A stretch of DNA of 16,051 bases from Candidatus Hydrogenedentota bacterium (GCA_003697085.1 RFFU01000104.1:1-16051); one strand, 5' to 3'. Counted from the first letter of the stretch, positions 1-8,472 are shown. The notes: a model not told the origin generated them from the sequence alone. Numbers and translations: made by a program.

Positions 1-549
1 CCCACAAGCGTCTGAACCCGCACGCTCGTGATCGTGTCCATCGTTATCCCGCCCACGATGTCCTTCGCACGCACCGACTGGATGCTGTCCGACGTCAACT
101 GTCCCACGAGATTCTGCACACGCACGTTCAAGAGGCTGTCACCCGAAAGCGTCCCGCTCACACTGTCCGGAAGTGATACCTTCCCCACAAGCGTCTGAAC
201 CCGCACGCTCGTGATCGTGTCCATCGTTATCCCGCCCACGATGTCCTTCGCACGTACCGACTGGATACTGTCCGACGTCAACTGTCCCGATAGATTCTGC
301 ACCCGCACGTTCAAGAGGCTGTCGCCGGAGAGAGTGCCGGTCACGCTGTCCGAAAACGCTACCTTCCCCACAAGCGTCTGAACCCGCACGCTCGTGATCG
401 TGTCCATCGTTATCCCGCCTACGATGTCCTTCGCACGCACCGACTGGATGCTGTCCGACGTCAACTGCCCCGATAGATTCTGCACCCGCACGTTCAAGAG
501 GCTGTCACCCGAAAGCGTCCCGCTTACGCTGTCCGGAATCACAATTCGA
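1..549. repeat. 183-bp tandem repeats inside fibre gene
   Basis: Three nearly identical units with an exact 183-base period (for example, the text at 1 recurs at 184 and 367). Each encodes 61 residues. On the coding strand each unit breaks into three 17-residue sub-repeats with the core DS(I/L)xxVR(V/A), followed by (I/L)VG, plus a 10-residue spacer. A diverged further copy lies at about 970-1152. Only scattered substitutions separate copies, which implies recent duplication or gene conversion. Confidence 0.9.
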
Positions 550-2276
550 TTCGTGATGGTCTGAACCTCGGTCCTTGTGATCGTATCCCCTTGCACGGCG
601 GTCAATTGAATCGCGCTTGCGCTCACTCCCGTCAAACCGCTCCCATCTCCCGTGAAACTCGTCGCAGACACGGCCCCAACCACGGCCAGCGTATCCTGAA
701 TCTTGACTCCTCCCGATACCACAAGGCTGTCCGCGGGGCCGGAAACGCCGATTCCCACGTTTCGTTTCACCGCGTCCACGACAAAGAGCGGCGAATCGAA
801 ACTTCCGCCTCCCTGCACCACAAGCGAATCCGCAGGAACGGAAGTGCCGATCCCGATGTTCCCGTTCGTAACGTCCACAACAAATGTAGGCGAATCAACA
901 TCGAGAGCACTCCGCGATGGATTGACACTGTCCCCAGGCAATATTCCGCTTACGCTGTCCGAAAGCGCCACCTTCCCCACGAGCGCCTGAACCCGCACGC
1001 TCGTGATCGTGTCCTGCTCCACCCCCCCAACGATGTCCTGCACCCGCACCGACTGGATGCTGTCCGACGTCAATTGCCCCACCAGATTCTGAACACGCAC
1101 ATTCAAAAGGCTGTCACCGGAGAGAGTGCCCGTCACGCTATCGGGAATGACGATCCGATCCGTGATGGCCTGAACCTCGGTCCTTGTGATCGTATCCCCT
1201 TGAACCGCGGTCAATCTTACGGACTGCGCCATAACGCCCGTAATGTTGCTTCCGTCGCCCGTAAAACTCGTTGCAGAAACGGCCCCGACGACGGCCAGCG
1301 TATCCTGTATCTTGACTCCTCCCAACACCACAAGGCTGTCGGCGGGACCGGATACGCCGATGCCGATGTTTCGTTTCACCGCGTCCACGACAAAGAGCGG
1401 GGAATCGAAACTTCCGCCTCCTTGCACCACAAGCGAATCCGCCGGCGCCGAGATTCCGATGCCGATGTTCCCCGTTGCGGCGTCGAAGACGAAACCCGGC
1501 GAGTCGAAGTTCACCCCGCCCGCCACCTCCAACGAGTCCGCCGGTCCGGAGACTCCGACCCCCAGATTCCCACGCACCGCGTCGATCACGAGAACCGGCG
1601 AATCGAAACTCCCGCCGCCTTGCACCACCAGTGAGTCTGTCGGGCCGGAAACGCCGATGCCGATATTCCGATTTCCGAAATCCAACACAAAGACCGGCGA
1701 ATCGAAATTCACGCTTCCTCCCACGATGACAAAGGAATCGGTCGGGGTCATAGTTCCGATACCGACCGTTCCCACACTGGTTACGATGAACGCCCCGTTA
1801 CGAACGATAAAACTGTCCGAGGAACTCAGTCCACTGATGGTGACGTCGCCGACCACGCTGTCTGCCACCACGGCGCGATAGGCATAAGGAACCATTCCCA
1901 AGGGTTGACGAGGAGACATCTCCCCCTGCCCATCAACTTCGATACTGAGATAATACTGTGTATCGAAGAGAAGATTGGATTGGGAGAAGGGAACGGCGCT
2001 TCCCAACGCCACGGAATACAGCCCCTCGGTGTCTGTCTTCACGGCACCGTTGCTTTCCGTCCATAAGGCACTCCCGCCCGACGCCACGTCGTATATTCGA
2101 AACGTAAAGGAAAACGTTCCCTGAAGAGGCGCACCGCTGGCCGAGGTGAGGCGTCCCTGATGATAGATGATTTGCGGAACCGCGGCATCGACGCGAGACG
2201 CCGAAAACCCCATCATTGCAACCAGAAGAAGACCGACCTTGAAAAGAGAAACCGGAACCTTTGCAAAATACTTCAT
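1..2276 (-). CDS. Secreted fibre-like repeat protein, C-terminus beyond window
   Basis: This frame is open from an ATG at 2276 to the window edge (758 codons visible, no stop seen). The start is preceded by a GAGGTGAGG ribosome site. Residues 1-31 are a signal peptide (hydrophobic LFKVGLLLVAMMGF, probable cleavage after VDA). Residues about 35-135 form a head domain (IIYHQGRL, FRIYDV, MSPRQPLGMVPYAYRA) seen in many large surface proteins of poorly characterised bacteria. From about 188 come four 33-residue repeats (FDSP, then GxGxSGP, DSLVV), a linker with SATSFTGDGS as found in phage-fibre-like proteins, then 61-residue repeats with DSIxxVRVQxLVG cores, and the whole pattern recurs. Beta-rich fibrous architecture is inferred. 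It is probably exported and surface-exposed. An upstream box at 2386-2422 is shared with the pilin operon. A peptidase S74 or anchoring C-terminus might lie off the window; this cannot be judged here. Confidence 0.85.
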   Translation of the reverse strand, partial: MKYFAKVPVSLFKVGLLLVAMMGFSASRVDAAVPQIIYHQGRLTSASGAPLQGTFSFTFRIYDVASGGSALWTESNGAVKTDTEGLYSVALGSAVPFSQSNLLFDTQYYLSIEVDGQGEMSPRQPLGMVPYAYRAVVADSVVGDVTISGLSSSDSFIVRNGAFIVTSVGTVGIGTMTPTDSFVIVGGSVNFDSPVFVLDFGNRNIGIGVSGPTDSLVVQGGGSFDSPVLVIDAVRGNLGVGVSGPADSLEVAGGVNFDSPGFVFDAATGNIGIGISAPADSLVVQGGGSFDSPLFVVDAVKRNIGIGVSGPADSLVVLGGVKIQDTLAVVGAVSATSFTGDGSNITGVMAQSVRLTAVQGDTITRTEVQAITDRIVIPDSVTGTLSGDSLLNVRVQNLVGQLTSDSIQSVRVQDIVGGVEQDTITSVRVQALVGKVALSDSVSGILPGDSVNPSRSALDVDSPTFVVDVTNGNIGIGTSVPADSLVVQGGGSFDSPLFVVDAVKRNVGIGVSGPADSLVVSGGVKIQDTLAVVGAVSATSFTGDGSGLTGVSASAIQLTAVQGDTITRTEVQTITNRIVIPDSVSGTLSGDSLLNVRVQNLSGQLTSDSIQSVRAKDIVGGITMDTITSVRVQTLVGKVAFSDSVTGTLSGDSLLNVRVQNLSGQLTSDSIQSVRAKDIVGGITMDTITSVRVQTLVGKVSLPDSVSGTLSGDSLLNVRVQNLVGQLTSDSIQSVRAKDIVGGITMDTITSVRVQTLV
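361..1578. repeat. 609-bp higher-order tandem duplication in fibre gene
   Basis: Segments starting at 361 and 970 match at a constant offset of 609 bases (203 codons). Landmarks at 561/1170 and 781/1390 confirm the offset. The match is clear over roughly 540 bases and decays at the right-hand end of each unit. Each unit carries one 61-residue repeat, the SATSFTGDGS linker and 33-residue repeats. The copies are more diverged than the 183-bp units, so this duplication looks older. Confidence 0.85.
1320..1720. repeat. 99-bp (33-residue) tandem repeats, four copies
   Basis: The codons for FDSP recur at about 1400, 1499, 1598 and 1697, an exact 99-base spacing. The encoded pattern is FDSPxFVxD, six to seven residues, NxGxGxSGPxDSLVVxGG. 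Two more copies occur near 711-908 in the second higher-order unit. A short repeat with GIG and P at fixed positions resembles shaft repeats of trimeric fibres; that structural reading is inference. Confidence 0.85.
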
Positions 2277-2375
2277 ACCTCACCTCGTCAATACAGCGTT
2301 CTTTACCTCGTCTCAGGCATCGTTATGAAAAAGGGCTGACCCTGTACGTTTCTTCGGCAATTCAAAATCAAGATT

Positions 2376-2392
2376 AAGCAAAAAAGGTGTCA
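2376..2392 (-). promoter_or_regulatory. Possible sigma-54 promoter of fibre gene
   Basis: The minus strand reads TGACACC, four T, TTGCT. This agrees with the sigma-54 consensus TGGCACG-N4-TTGCW at 10 of 12 defined positions, with correct GC spacing at -12. One of the two conserved -24 guanines is an A, which weakens the call. It lies about 100 bases upstream of the fibre ATG and overlaps the shared box at 2386-2422. No convincing sigma-70 promoter was seen between it and the gene. Confidence 0.4.
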
Positions 2393-2422
2393 TTCTTGCA
2401 TTTTGTCAATTTCGCGGAAAAG
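2386..2422 (-). promoter_or_regulatory. Conserved 37-bp box, copy A (upstream of fibre gene)
   Basis: This stretch matches 8690-8726 at 33 of 37 positions in the same orientation. Each copy contains two TGTCA half-sites 16 bases apart (2388 and 2404 here). It sits 110-146 bases upstream of the fibre start, in a non-coding gap. Two similarly placed copies in an otherwise non-repetitive region suggest a binding site for a common regulator. The NtrC-family activator encoded at 9859-11265 is the obvious candidate, by inference. Confidence 0.55.
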
Positions 2423-2484
2423 GCTCGTCGGAAAGGAATTTCACCGTTTCCCTCACGTGGTTCTTGAGTCAAAAAGGGTCTTTC

Positions 2485-3564
2485 TTAGGTAGAAAACGCC
2501 TCATCGAGGATCTTCCGCATCACCGAGGGAAGCGGCTGGCCCCGTGCCTCTTCTCGAGAATACCAACATCCTCCCTTCTCCCTTGCCCTTGCCGTCCCTT
2601 TTTGCTTTCCCGTCTTTCCATTCCCCGAGTCTTTCACGAGGTATTTTACGGGTTTTAGATGATCGCGGTACCGTGTATAGGCGTGCACTCTCGGTTTCAT
2701 TGAACTTGTCGAAACGACTTCCTGTCCCACGAGGAATTCCACCTCCTCTCTTCGGCGTCGAGCATTCCTTTCCTTGAGAGCCGGGAATACTCGAAGGCCC
2801 TTGAATCTTCCGGAATCGCTGGGAACGAGGAAGACGTTCTTCCGAGGATCGACAACGACGGCGAGATCGGTGTGAAGAACGGTAACCGATGTCCTCCTTC
2901 TCTCCGGGAACCTCCACCAGTCTTTCCCCCGGCTACGACAAAGAAAGCCGACGGGGCAGGGATCGCACTCTGCTTGCATCGGGCGGCAGATCGTCTCCCC
3001 TAACTCCATCAATCCCTCGACGAAGGCGGCGGGGGAAGTGGAATCCATTGCGGCCTCGAGGAATCGCCGTGCCGACTCCTCTCGGGAACCATTCCATTTC
3101 CTCCACCGGCGTATTCGACTCAAAACCCGGCGGACGTTGGCATCGATGACGGCGTTGGGGCGACCGAAGGCAATCGCGCCGACGGCTGCGGCCGTATAAT
3201 CGCCGATTCCCGGCAATGTTCTCAGAGCCGCCGGTTCCTCGGGAATTTTTCCCCGAAATTCCACGACGATCCGCCGGGCCGCCGCGTGGAGGTTTCTCGC
3301 TCGCGCGTAATATCCCAACCCCTCCCATTCCCGCAATACTTCACGTTCCGAGGCTTGCGCCAACGATTCCAGATTCGGGAACCGTTTCATCCAGCGCCGG
3401 AAACGAGGCACCACTGTCGCAACCACGGTTTGCTGCAACATAACCTCGGCGATCCAGATCTCATAGGGATTTCGTTTTCGTCTCCATGGCAGATCCCTTG
3501 CGTTCCGGTGAAACCAGCGCGCGATCGCCAAGCCGAATTTTCGAGCACAAATTTCAAAGTCCAT
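2485..3564 (-). CDS. mutY: A/G-specific adenine DNA glycosylase MutY
   Basis: Removes adenine mispaired with 8-oxoguanine in the GO base-excision repair pathway. The 359-residue length is normal. The HhH-GPD core holds catalytic Glu40 in IWIAEVMLQQT, the LPGIGDYTAAA hairpin with Tyr123 (equivalent to the catalytic Tyr of the Bacillus enzyme; E. coli has Ser), and Asp141 in VIDANVRRVLSR. The [4Fe-4S] ligands are Cys193, Cys200, Cys203 and Cys209 with the standard C-x6-C-x2-C-x5-C spacing. A divergent Nudix-like C-terminal domain, the 8-oxoG sensor, runs from about 228 to the end (VHAYTRYRDH, and a final PLPSVMRKIL). The ATG follows the helicase stop TAA with no gap, and no Shine-Dalgarno is evident, so translation is probably coupled to the upstream gene. 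Confidence 0.96.
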   Translation of the reverse strand: MDFEICARKFGLAIARWFHRNARDLPWRRKRNPYEIWIAEVMLQQTVVATVVPRFRRWMKRFPNLESLAQASEREVLREWEGLGYYARARNLHAAARRIVVEFRGKIPEEPAALRTLPGIGDYTAAAVGAIAFGRPNAVIDANVRRVLSRIRRWRKWNGSREESARRFLEAAMDSTSPAAFVEGLMELGETICRPMQAECDPCPVGFLCRSRGKDWWRFPERRRTSVTVLHTDLAVVVDPRKNVFLVPSDSGRFKGLRVFPALKERNARRRREEVEFLVGQEVVSTSSMKPRVHAYTRYRDHLKPVKYLVKDSGNGKTGKQKGTARAREKGGCWYSREEARGQPLPSVMRKILDEAFST

Positions 3565-5763
3565 TTATACGCGGGTGAGATGGGCGAACTTCGTCATAAG
3601 ATTCTTGACTTTATTCTTGAAACGGATCTGAACGACCTCGTTCTCATCGCCCGATTCCGCCACATAAAGCACAACGCCCGTTCCGAAACGGTGGTGACGA
3701 ACGCTGTCTCCTTCGGACAAGACACCGCAACCCACGATGCCGGTATCGCGGGAACCGGAAAGCGTGGCCGGTGTTCGGCCGACGAAAAACGACCTTGTTT
3801 CCCGCTCGGTCCCTCCCCAATCGGACGTATCATCAATCCCTGCTTCAGAAAGAAAGCGCGAGCGCGTGCGCGCCTGGATCTGCCCATACATACGTCGTTC
3901 AAAGGCATAACTCATCGTCAGCGTATCCTTCGCGCGGGTCATTCCGACATAAGCCAACCGGCGTTCTTCCTCCATCTCCGCATCCGCCTCTTCTCCCAAG
4001 GCTCTGCCGTGCGGCAACAGCCCCTCCTCGCAACCCACAATGAAGACATGGCGAAATTCCAACCCTTTGGCGGCGTGCAGGGTGGAGAGGACGACACGAT
4101 CGGCCGACGGGTCATAATCGTCGGCATCAGTGGCGAGGGTAATCCGTTCAAGAAACGCAGCCAAGGTCGGCTCGTCCGCGCTCTCCTCGAAGTCCTGGGC
4201 CGCCGAGAGGAACTCGCGGACATTCTCGAATCGCTGTAAGTCCTCGGGATCGTTCTGGTCATAGAGTTCGAGATAACGGGTTCGTTCGAGCACTTCGCGA
4301 ACGACAATCGAGACCGATTCCTTCTTCAACAGGGATTGCAGTTCGTCCAACATCTCGACAAACGCCGCCTCCTTCTTTCGTTGCGCAGGCCGATTCTCGC
4401 GGTCTTCCCCGCACTTCCGAAGATACGCCATCAAGGAAAGATTCCGCTCCGTCGCAGCCGCGACAAGGCGTTCGAGCGTCTTCGCGCCGAAGCCACGAGC
4501 GGGCTTGTTGCATATGCGAAGAAACGAACCGTCATCATCGGGATTGACGAGCAGTTTAAGATACGCCACAACATCTTTGATTTCGGCCCGCTGATAGAAC
4601 GAAACGCCTCTGAGGAGTTGATATTCGATGCCGGACGCGGAGAGGACCTCCTCCAGAACACGGCTCAAGGCGTGGACACGGTAGAAGACCGCGTGGTCTT
4701 TCTTCGCCGCTCCCGCCTTCAAATTCGTCCGAATCGCCCGCACGACCTGTTCGGCCTCGTCGTATTCGTTCCTCGCCCGAATCAGACGGGGAACACTCCC
4801 TGATCCGCGCTCTGCCCGGAGTTTTTTTTCCCGAAGGCGGGTATTGTTTCCGATGAGGTGCGAGGCGGCATCGAGGATTCCCTGGGTGGAACGATAGTTT
4901 CGCGTGAGTGTAATGACTTTCGCCTTTGGAAATGTCTTCTCGAAGGCGAGGATATTGGCGCGATTGGCGCCACGCCACTCGTAGATAGCCTGATCATCAT
5001 CCCCGACCACACAGACATTGCCGTGGGCGGCGGCCAGAAGTCTGACCATTTCATATTGAACCGCGTTCGTATCTTGATATTCGTCCACCATTACATACTG
5101 AAAACGTTCTCCGAATCTCCGCTTTCCCTCCGGGTGACGCAAGAGTTTCACCGCCCGCAGAAGCAGACTTCCAAAATCGAGTGCGCCGGCACGGGCGAGA
5201 CGCTTTTCATACTCGCGATAGACCTCGTAAATCTTCTCGGCGACGGCACGGTGCAGAAAGGTCTTCTCCAACCAGTCATCAGGATCGAGCGCGTCGTCCT
5301 TGGCCCGGCTGATCAACTCCGCGTAATGCCGCGGCTTCTCCTCTCGGGGATCCCAGCCTCGATCCTTGATGATTCGCTTCACCAGGGCTTCGCTGTCCCC
5401 CTCGTCATAGATGGTAAAATCCCGTTTCACACCGACGAGATTCCCGGCCGCGCGCAGCATTCTCACGGCCGCACTGTGAAAGGTGGAGACCCAGAGCGAG
5501 CGTACATCGAGTCCCGTCAATCTCGAAACCCGCTCCTTCATTTCTCCCGCTGCTTTGTTTGTGAAGGTAACGGCGATCACGTTCCGCGGTCCGCAAAATC
5601 CGGCAGCCAGGATGTATGCAAGGCGATGGCAGATGACCCGCGTCTTTCCGCTTCCGGCCCCCGCCAGAACCAGAAGCGGGCCCTCCGTCGTAATCACCGC
5701 CTCTCTCTGTTCGGGATTCAGTCCGTCCAACAACGTCCTTGCTCTCTCGGTTCTTGCCGCCAT
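3565..5763 (-). CDS. pcrA: UvrD/PcrA-type superfamily 1A DNA helicase
   Basis: ATP-dependent 3'-5' DNA helicase for repair and replication. All family motifs are present: Walker A GAGSGKT (about residue 35), TFTNKAAGEM, Walker B VDEYQDTN, GDDDQAIYEWRGA, TRNYRST, LSTLHAAKGLEF and RRLAYVGMTRAKD. The last 50 residues (GDSVRHHRFGTGVV to FAHL) match the Tudor-like RNA-polymerase-binding tail of PcrA. The frame continues upstream to a TTG at 5844, overlapping the AAA+ gene, but family alignment starts near LDGLNPEQREAV. I therefore prefer ATG 5763. GTG 5769 is two codons earlier and better spaced from an AGAGGA site, so it is an equally good alternative. A small perfect hairpin (TTCCGG/CCGGAA, 5795-5809) without a T-tract lies in the gap after the AAA+ gene. 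Followed immediately by mutY. Confidence 0.95.
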   Translation of the reverse strand: MAARTERARTLLDGLNPEQREAVITTEGPLLVLAGAGSGKTRVICHRLAYILAAGFCGPRNVIAVTFTNKAAGEMKERVSRLTGLDVRSLWVSTFHSAAVRMLRAAGNLVGVKRDFTIYDEGDSEALVKRIIKDRGWDPREEKPRHYAELISRAKDDALDPDDWLEKTFLHRAVAEKIYEVYREYEKRLARAGALDFGSLLLRAVKLLRHPEGKRRFGERFQYVMVDEYQDTNAVQYEMVRLLAAAHGNVCVVGDDDQAIYEWRGANRANILAFEKTFPKAKVITLTRNYRSTQGILDAASHLIGNNTRLREKKLRAERGSGSVPRLIRARNEYDEAEQVVRAIRTNLKAGAAKKDHAVFYRVHALSRVLEEVLSASGIEYQLLRGVSFYQRAEIKDVVAYLKLLVNPDDDGSFLRICNKPARGFGAKTLERLVAAATERNLSLMAYLRKCGEDRENRPAQRKKEAAFVEMLDELQSLLKKESVSIVVREVLERTRYLELYDQNDPEDLQRFENVREFLSAAQDFEESADEPTLAAFLERITLATDADDYDPSADRVVLSTLHAAKGLEFRHVFIVGCEEGLLPHGRALGEEADAEMEEERRLAYVGMTRAKDTLTMSYAFERRMYGQIQARTRSRFLSEAGIDDTSDWGGTERETRSFFVGRTPATLSGSRDTGIVGCGVLSEGDSVRHHRFGTGVVLYVAESGDENEVVQIRFKNKVKNLMTKFAHLTRV

Positions 5764-5827
5764 TCTCACGATGCTATCCTCTTCGTATTTTCCGTTCCGG
5801 CAACCGGAAGCGGCGTTGAAAAGAAGT

Positions 5828-7216
5828 TTATTCGTTCGTTCCAAACTCCCACGTCTCCGTCTGTTCGGAGAAGTTCAGCTCGTAGGCGAGGTCGATCATT
5901 TCCTTCGTCATCTCTGGAGGACGACCATGAAAGGTGTTGTAATCGATGATCTTCGAGATGATGTCGTTCGCGAGACAACTGCGCAAGGGGCGGTCGTCCT
6001 TCTTCATCCGCTCGATGAAGTAATCGAAACTCTCCTTTACGAAATCGACACCCGTTCGATGACACTCGAACTGGAATATCTCCTCTAATTCCTCGACGTT
6101 GGGTGAGCGCGCCAAAATTTTGTATTTGAACCGCCTCAAAAACGCCTCGTCTCCGATCTTTTCCAGCGTGAAGTTCGTGCTGAAAAGGGGAATACAATAG
6201 AACGGCACGCGGATCTGGCCGCCCGTGGCGGAAAGGACCAAAATATCCTCCCGCGACTGCAACGGGGTGATCAGGCGGTTGAGATAATCCTCCGCCTTCC
6301 CCCTCTGCCTCCCGAAATCGTCGATGAAGAAAACGCCTCCGTTCGCCTTGATGTGCGTCGGCATCTCGTAATAACGCGCGTAGGCGTTGTACTGAAGTTC
6401 GAAGCCGTCGAGCGTGAATTCCGTGGCCACTTCAACGTACGGAACCTTGATGATCGCCCAACGCATATCGAATCGTTCTTCATCCGTATCCTCGATCTCG
6501 AAATCTTTGTACTCATCCTCAACCACTCGTTTATGAACGGAATCATCGAAGAGGTTGAGTACCTGTCCGTAGGCGTAAATCGCATAAGGAATCATTAAGT
6601 CATCCTTCATCAGAGAGGTGAGACACTTCCCGGTGATCGTTTTTCCGTTTCCCGGAGCCCCGTAGAGAAGAATGCTCCGTTGAGATCGCACAGCCGGGCC
6701 GATTCGGTCACGAAATTCCTTGTCGTACATAACGATTCGGGAATAAGCGACTTCGATGTCCTTCTGTGTAAACTCGAGAGGCCGGCCGACCTGCTTTCGC
6801 ATCATCTGGACGTACGTCTCGACGGGAACCGGCACCGGTCCAAGGTAACGAGTAACACGATTCGCGTCCTCGGCGCGTTCTTTTCCTTCGGTGCCGAGCA
6901 TATATTCGTTCGGCTTCCCCGGCGGGGGGCCGATCAGTTTCCGCCGCGCGAGGTCCTTACAGAACTCCGTTATGATCGGCTTCGGAACCTTGAGAAACCA
7001 ACTCATCCGGTGTTCGGTCATCGCTCCCTGCTGGAGCAAGAGTTTCAGAATCATATCCTCGATGAATTGTTCGGGAATCCCCATTTCGAAGACACTCTTC
7101 GGTTCCGGAGGTCTCTCGCACGCAAGAGTGTATGGTTTCTCCTCGACAGCCGTCGCTTCGCCGGCACGGGGTTCCTTTTCCTTGGCAGCAAGTTTACTGA
7201 GCAGGTCGTCTTTCAT
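5828..7216 (-). CDS. Winged-helix AAA+ ATPase, Flp-pilus-associated type
   Basis: A 462-residue cytoplasmic protein. Residues 45-110 look like a winged-helix domain (helical DMILKLLLQQGAMTEHRMSW, then LIGPPPGKPNEYML). The AAA+ core has Walker A GAPGNGKT (186-193), Walker B GVFFIDDFGRQ (294-304, Asp-Asp rather than Asp-Glu), sensor-1 Asn348 in FSTNFT and an RRFKYKI arginine region near 361. About 65 residues between Walker A and B form an acidic insert (EDEYKDFEIEDTDEE). From memory, similar proteins are annotated as chaperone-like ATPases associated with Flp pilus assembly, and the prepilin gene next door supports that. Substrate is unknown. It is separated from the pilin operon by a terminator and seems to have its own promoter. 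No Shine-Dalgarno precedes the ATG. Confidence 0.85.
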   Translation of the reverse strand: MKDDLLSKLAAKEKEPRAGEATAVEEKPYTLACERPPEPKSVFEMGIPEQFIEDMILKLLLQQGAMTEHRMSWFLKVPKPIITEFCKDLARRKLIGPPPGKPNEYMLGTEGKERAEDANRVTRYLGPVPVPVETYVQMMRKQVGRPLEFTQKDIEVAYSRIVMYDKEFRDRIGPAVRSQRSILLYGAPGNGKTITGKCLTSLMKDDLMIPYAIYAYGQVLNLFDDSVHKRVVEDEYKDFEIEDTDEERFDMRWAIIKVPYVEVATEFTLDGFELQYNAYARYYEMPTHIKANGGVFFIDDFGRQRGKAEDYLNRLITPLQSREDILVLSATGGQIRVPFYCIPLFSTNFTLEKIGDEAFLRRFKYKILARSPNVEELEEIFQFECHRTGVDFVKESFDYFIERMKKDDRPLRSCLANDIISKIIDYNTFHGRPPEMTKEMIDLAYELNFSEQTETWEFGTNE

Positions 7217-7223
7217 AGCGGGG

Positions 7224-7253
7224 ATTCTATTCGAGACATCGAGCGGTGATCAA
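7224..7253 (-). promoter_or_regulatory. Candidate sigma-70 promoter of the AAA+ gene
   Basis: The minus strand carries TTGATC (7248-7253, 4/6 match to -35), an 18-base spacer and TAGAAT (7224-7229, 5/6 match to -10). Only seven bases separate the -10 box from the ATG at 7216, so initiation at the usual distance would fall on or next to the start codon. With no ribosome site visible, a leaderless transcript is plausible. It lies downstream of the pilin operon terminator, as an independent promoter should. Confidence 0.45.
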
Positions 7254-7294
7254 CCGGAAAAACATCGCACGACGTCGATAAGAGACCGCGACAG

Positions 7295-7329
7295 AAAAAA
7301 AGCGGGAGCGTGGCCTGCACCGCTCCCGC
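7295..7329 (-). terminator. Rho-independent terminator of the pilin operon
   Basis: On the minus strand, GCGGGAGCG pairs perfectly with CGCTCCCGC across a 10-base loop (arms 7302-7310 and 7321-7329), followed directly by seven T. It lies 112 bases after the prepilin stop and before the AAA+ gene, so it should separate the two transcripts. Confidence 0.9.
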
Positions 7330-7440
7330 CGATAGAAAGTTGGAAGTTTATATTTCCGCTTGCCTGACCCTTCTTTACCTTTTCTACAGTTCTCCTTTTC
7401 GAAACGCGTTAATTTTCGCCCTTCCGCAAACCTCTACCAA

Positions 7441-7875
<435 letters not shown>

Positions 7876-7887
7876 AGCCAACCTCCT

Positions 7888-8472
7888 TTAGATAATCGTT
7901 TCCAAAAGTTTTCCGGTCAGTTCCTCGTCGATATCGGCCGCCCATCGGCCGATATCGGACCCGCCATAACGGGCCTCGATCCATTTGCATCGTCCCAAGG
8001 CTTCATAATAATATCCGTGGCTTCGCTCCCACAAAGCCTGAACGTATTCCCACGTCACCCAGTCACGTACGTTCTCCGGAAGGCGCTTCCGTGCTTCGCA
8101 TATCTCGAGATACTTTTTCGCAGAACGAAGATACTTCTTCTTCCCCACCCCTTCCGGATAAAGACGGAGATATTCCCGGAGTTCCTTCTCGCCTTGATCG
8201 AAACGACCGAGAACCCGCACAGCCGTGATCGCAGCCTCCAATCGGGCCTTCTCCGCCTGCGTCGACGCGGGATACTTCTCGAAGATATAATGATAATAAG
8301 CATACGCCTTCTCATATCTATGATACCGATAGTGGCGGTTCGCCTCCTTCATCAGCCGCGCCGTGATCCGCTCGTATGTGTACGTCGGTTGATACTCCCC
8401 CCAAACTGCCATCGAAGCGAAATTAAGGATCATTGCTCCCGCGGCAAGCCATTTCAACGTTGCTGCCTTCAT
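7888..8472 (-). CDS. Exported TPR-like protein, pilin operon
   Basis: The frame is open from 8697, but ATG 8472 is the credible start. It follows AAGGAG with seven bases between and opens a signal peptide (LKWLAAGAMILNFASMAVWG, cleavage probably near 25), giving 194 residues. The mature part is helical and rich in Tyr, Arg and Glu, with three TPR-like units: ANRHYRYHRYEKAYAYYHYI, then RFDQGEKELREYLRLYPEG, then SHGYYYEALGRCKWIEARYG. TPR proteins of this size commonly act as periplasmic or envelope scaffolds. Being co-transcribed with the prepilin from one sigma-54 promoter suggests a pilotin-like or assembly role, by inference. The N-terminal ILNFASM resembles ILNFSM in the TPR protein at 9212-9862, so the two may be paralogues. 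No lipobox Cys was seen. Confidence 0.8.
   Translation of the reverse strand: MKAATLKWLAAGAMILNFASMAVWGEYQPTYTYERITARLMKEANRHYRYHRYEKAYAYYHYIFEKYPASTQAEKARLEAAITAVRVLGRFDQGEKELREYLRLYPEGVGKKKYLRSAKKYLEICEARKRLPENVRDWVTWEYVQALWERSHGYYYEALGRCKWIEARYGGSDIGRWAADIDEELTGKLLETII

Noticed and set aside
591-1881. Plus-strand Arg/His- and Pro/Thr-rich repeat frames
   Set aside because: They are antisense to the fibre gene repeats. The minus frame has a signal peptide, a known head domain and an intact 758-codon reading.
2376-2422. Sigma-70 promoter from the TTGACA in the shared box
   Set aside because: No -10-like hexamer lies 16-19 bases downstream in either copy.
4858-5949. 363-codon plus-strand open frame
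   Set aside because: Antisense to the helicase, which has every family motif. No domain or ribosome site supports the plus strand.
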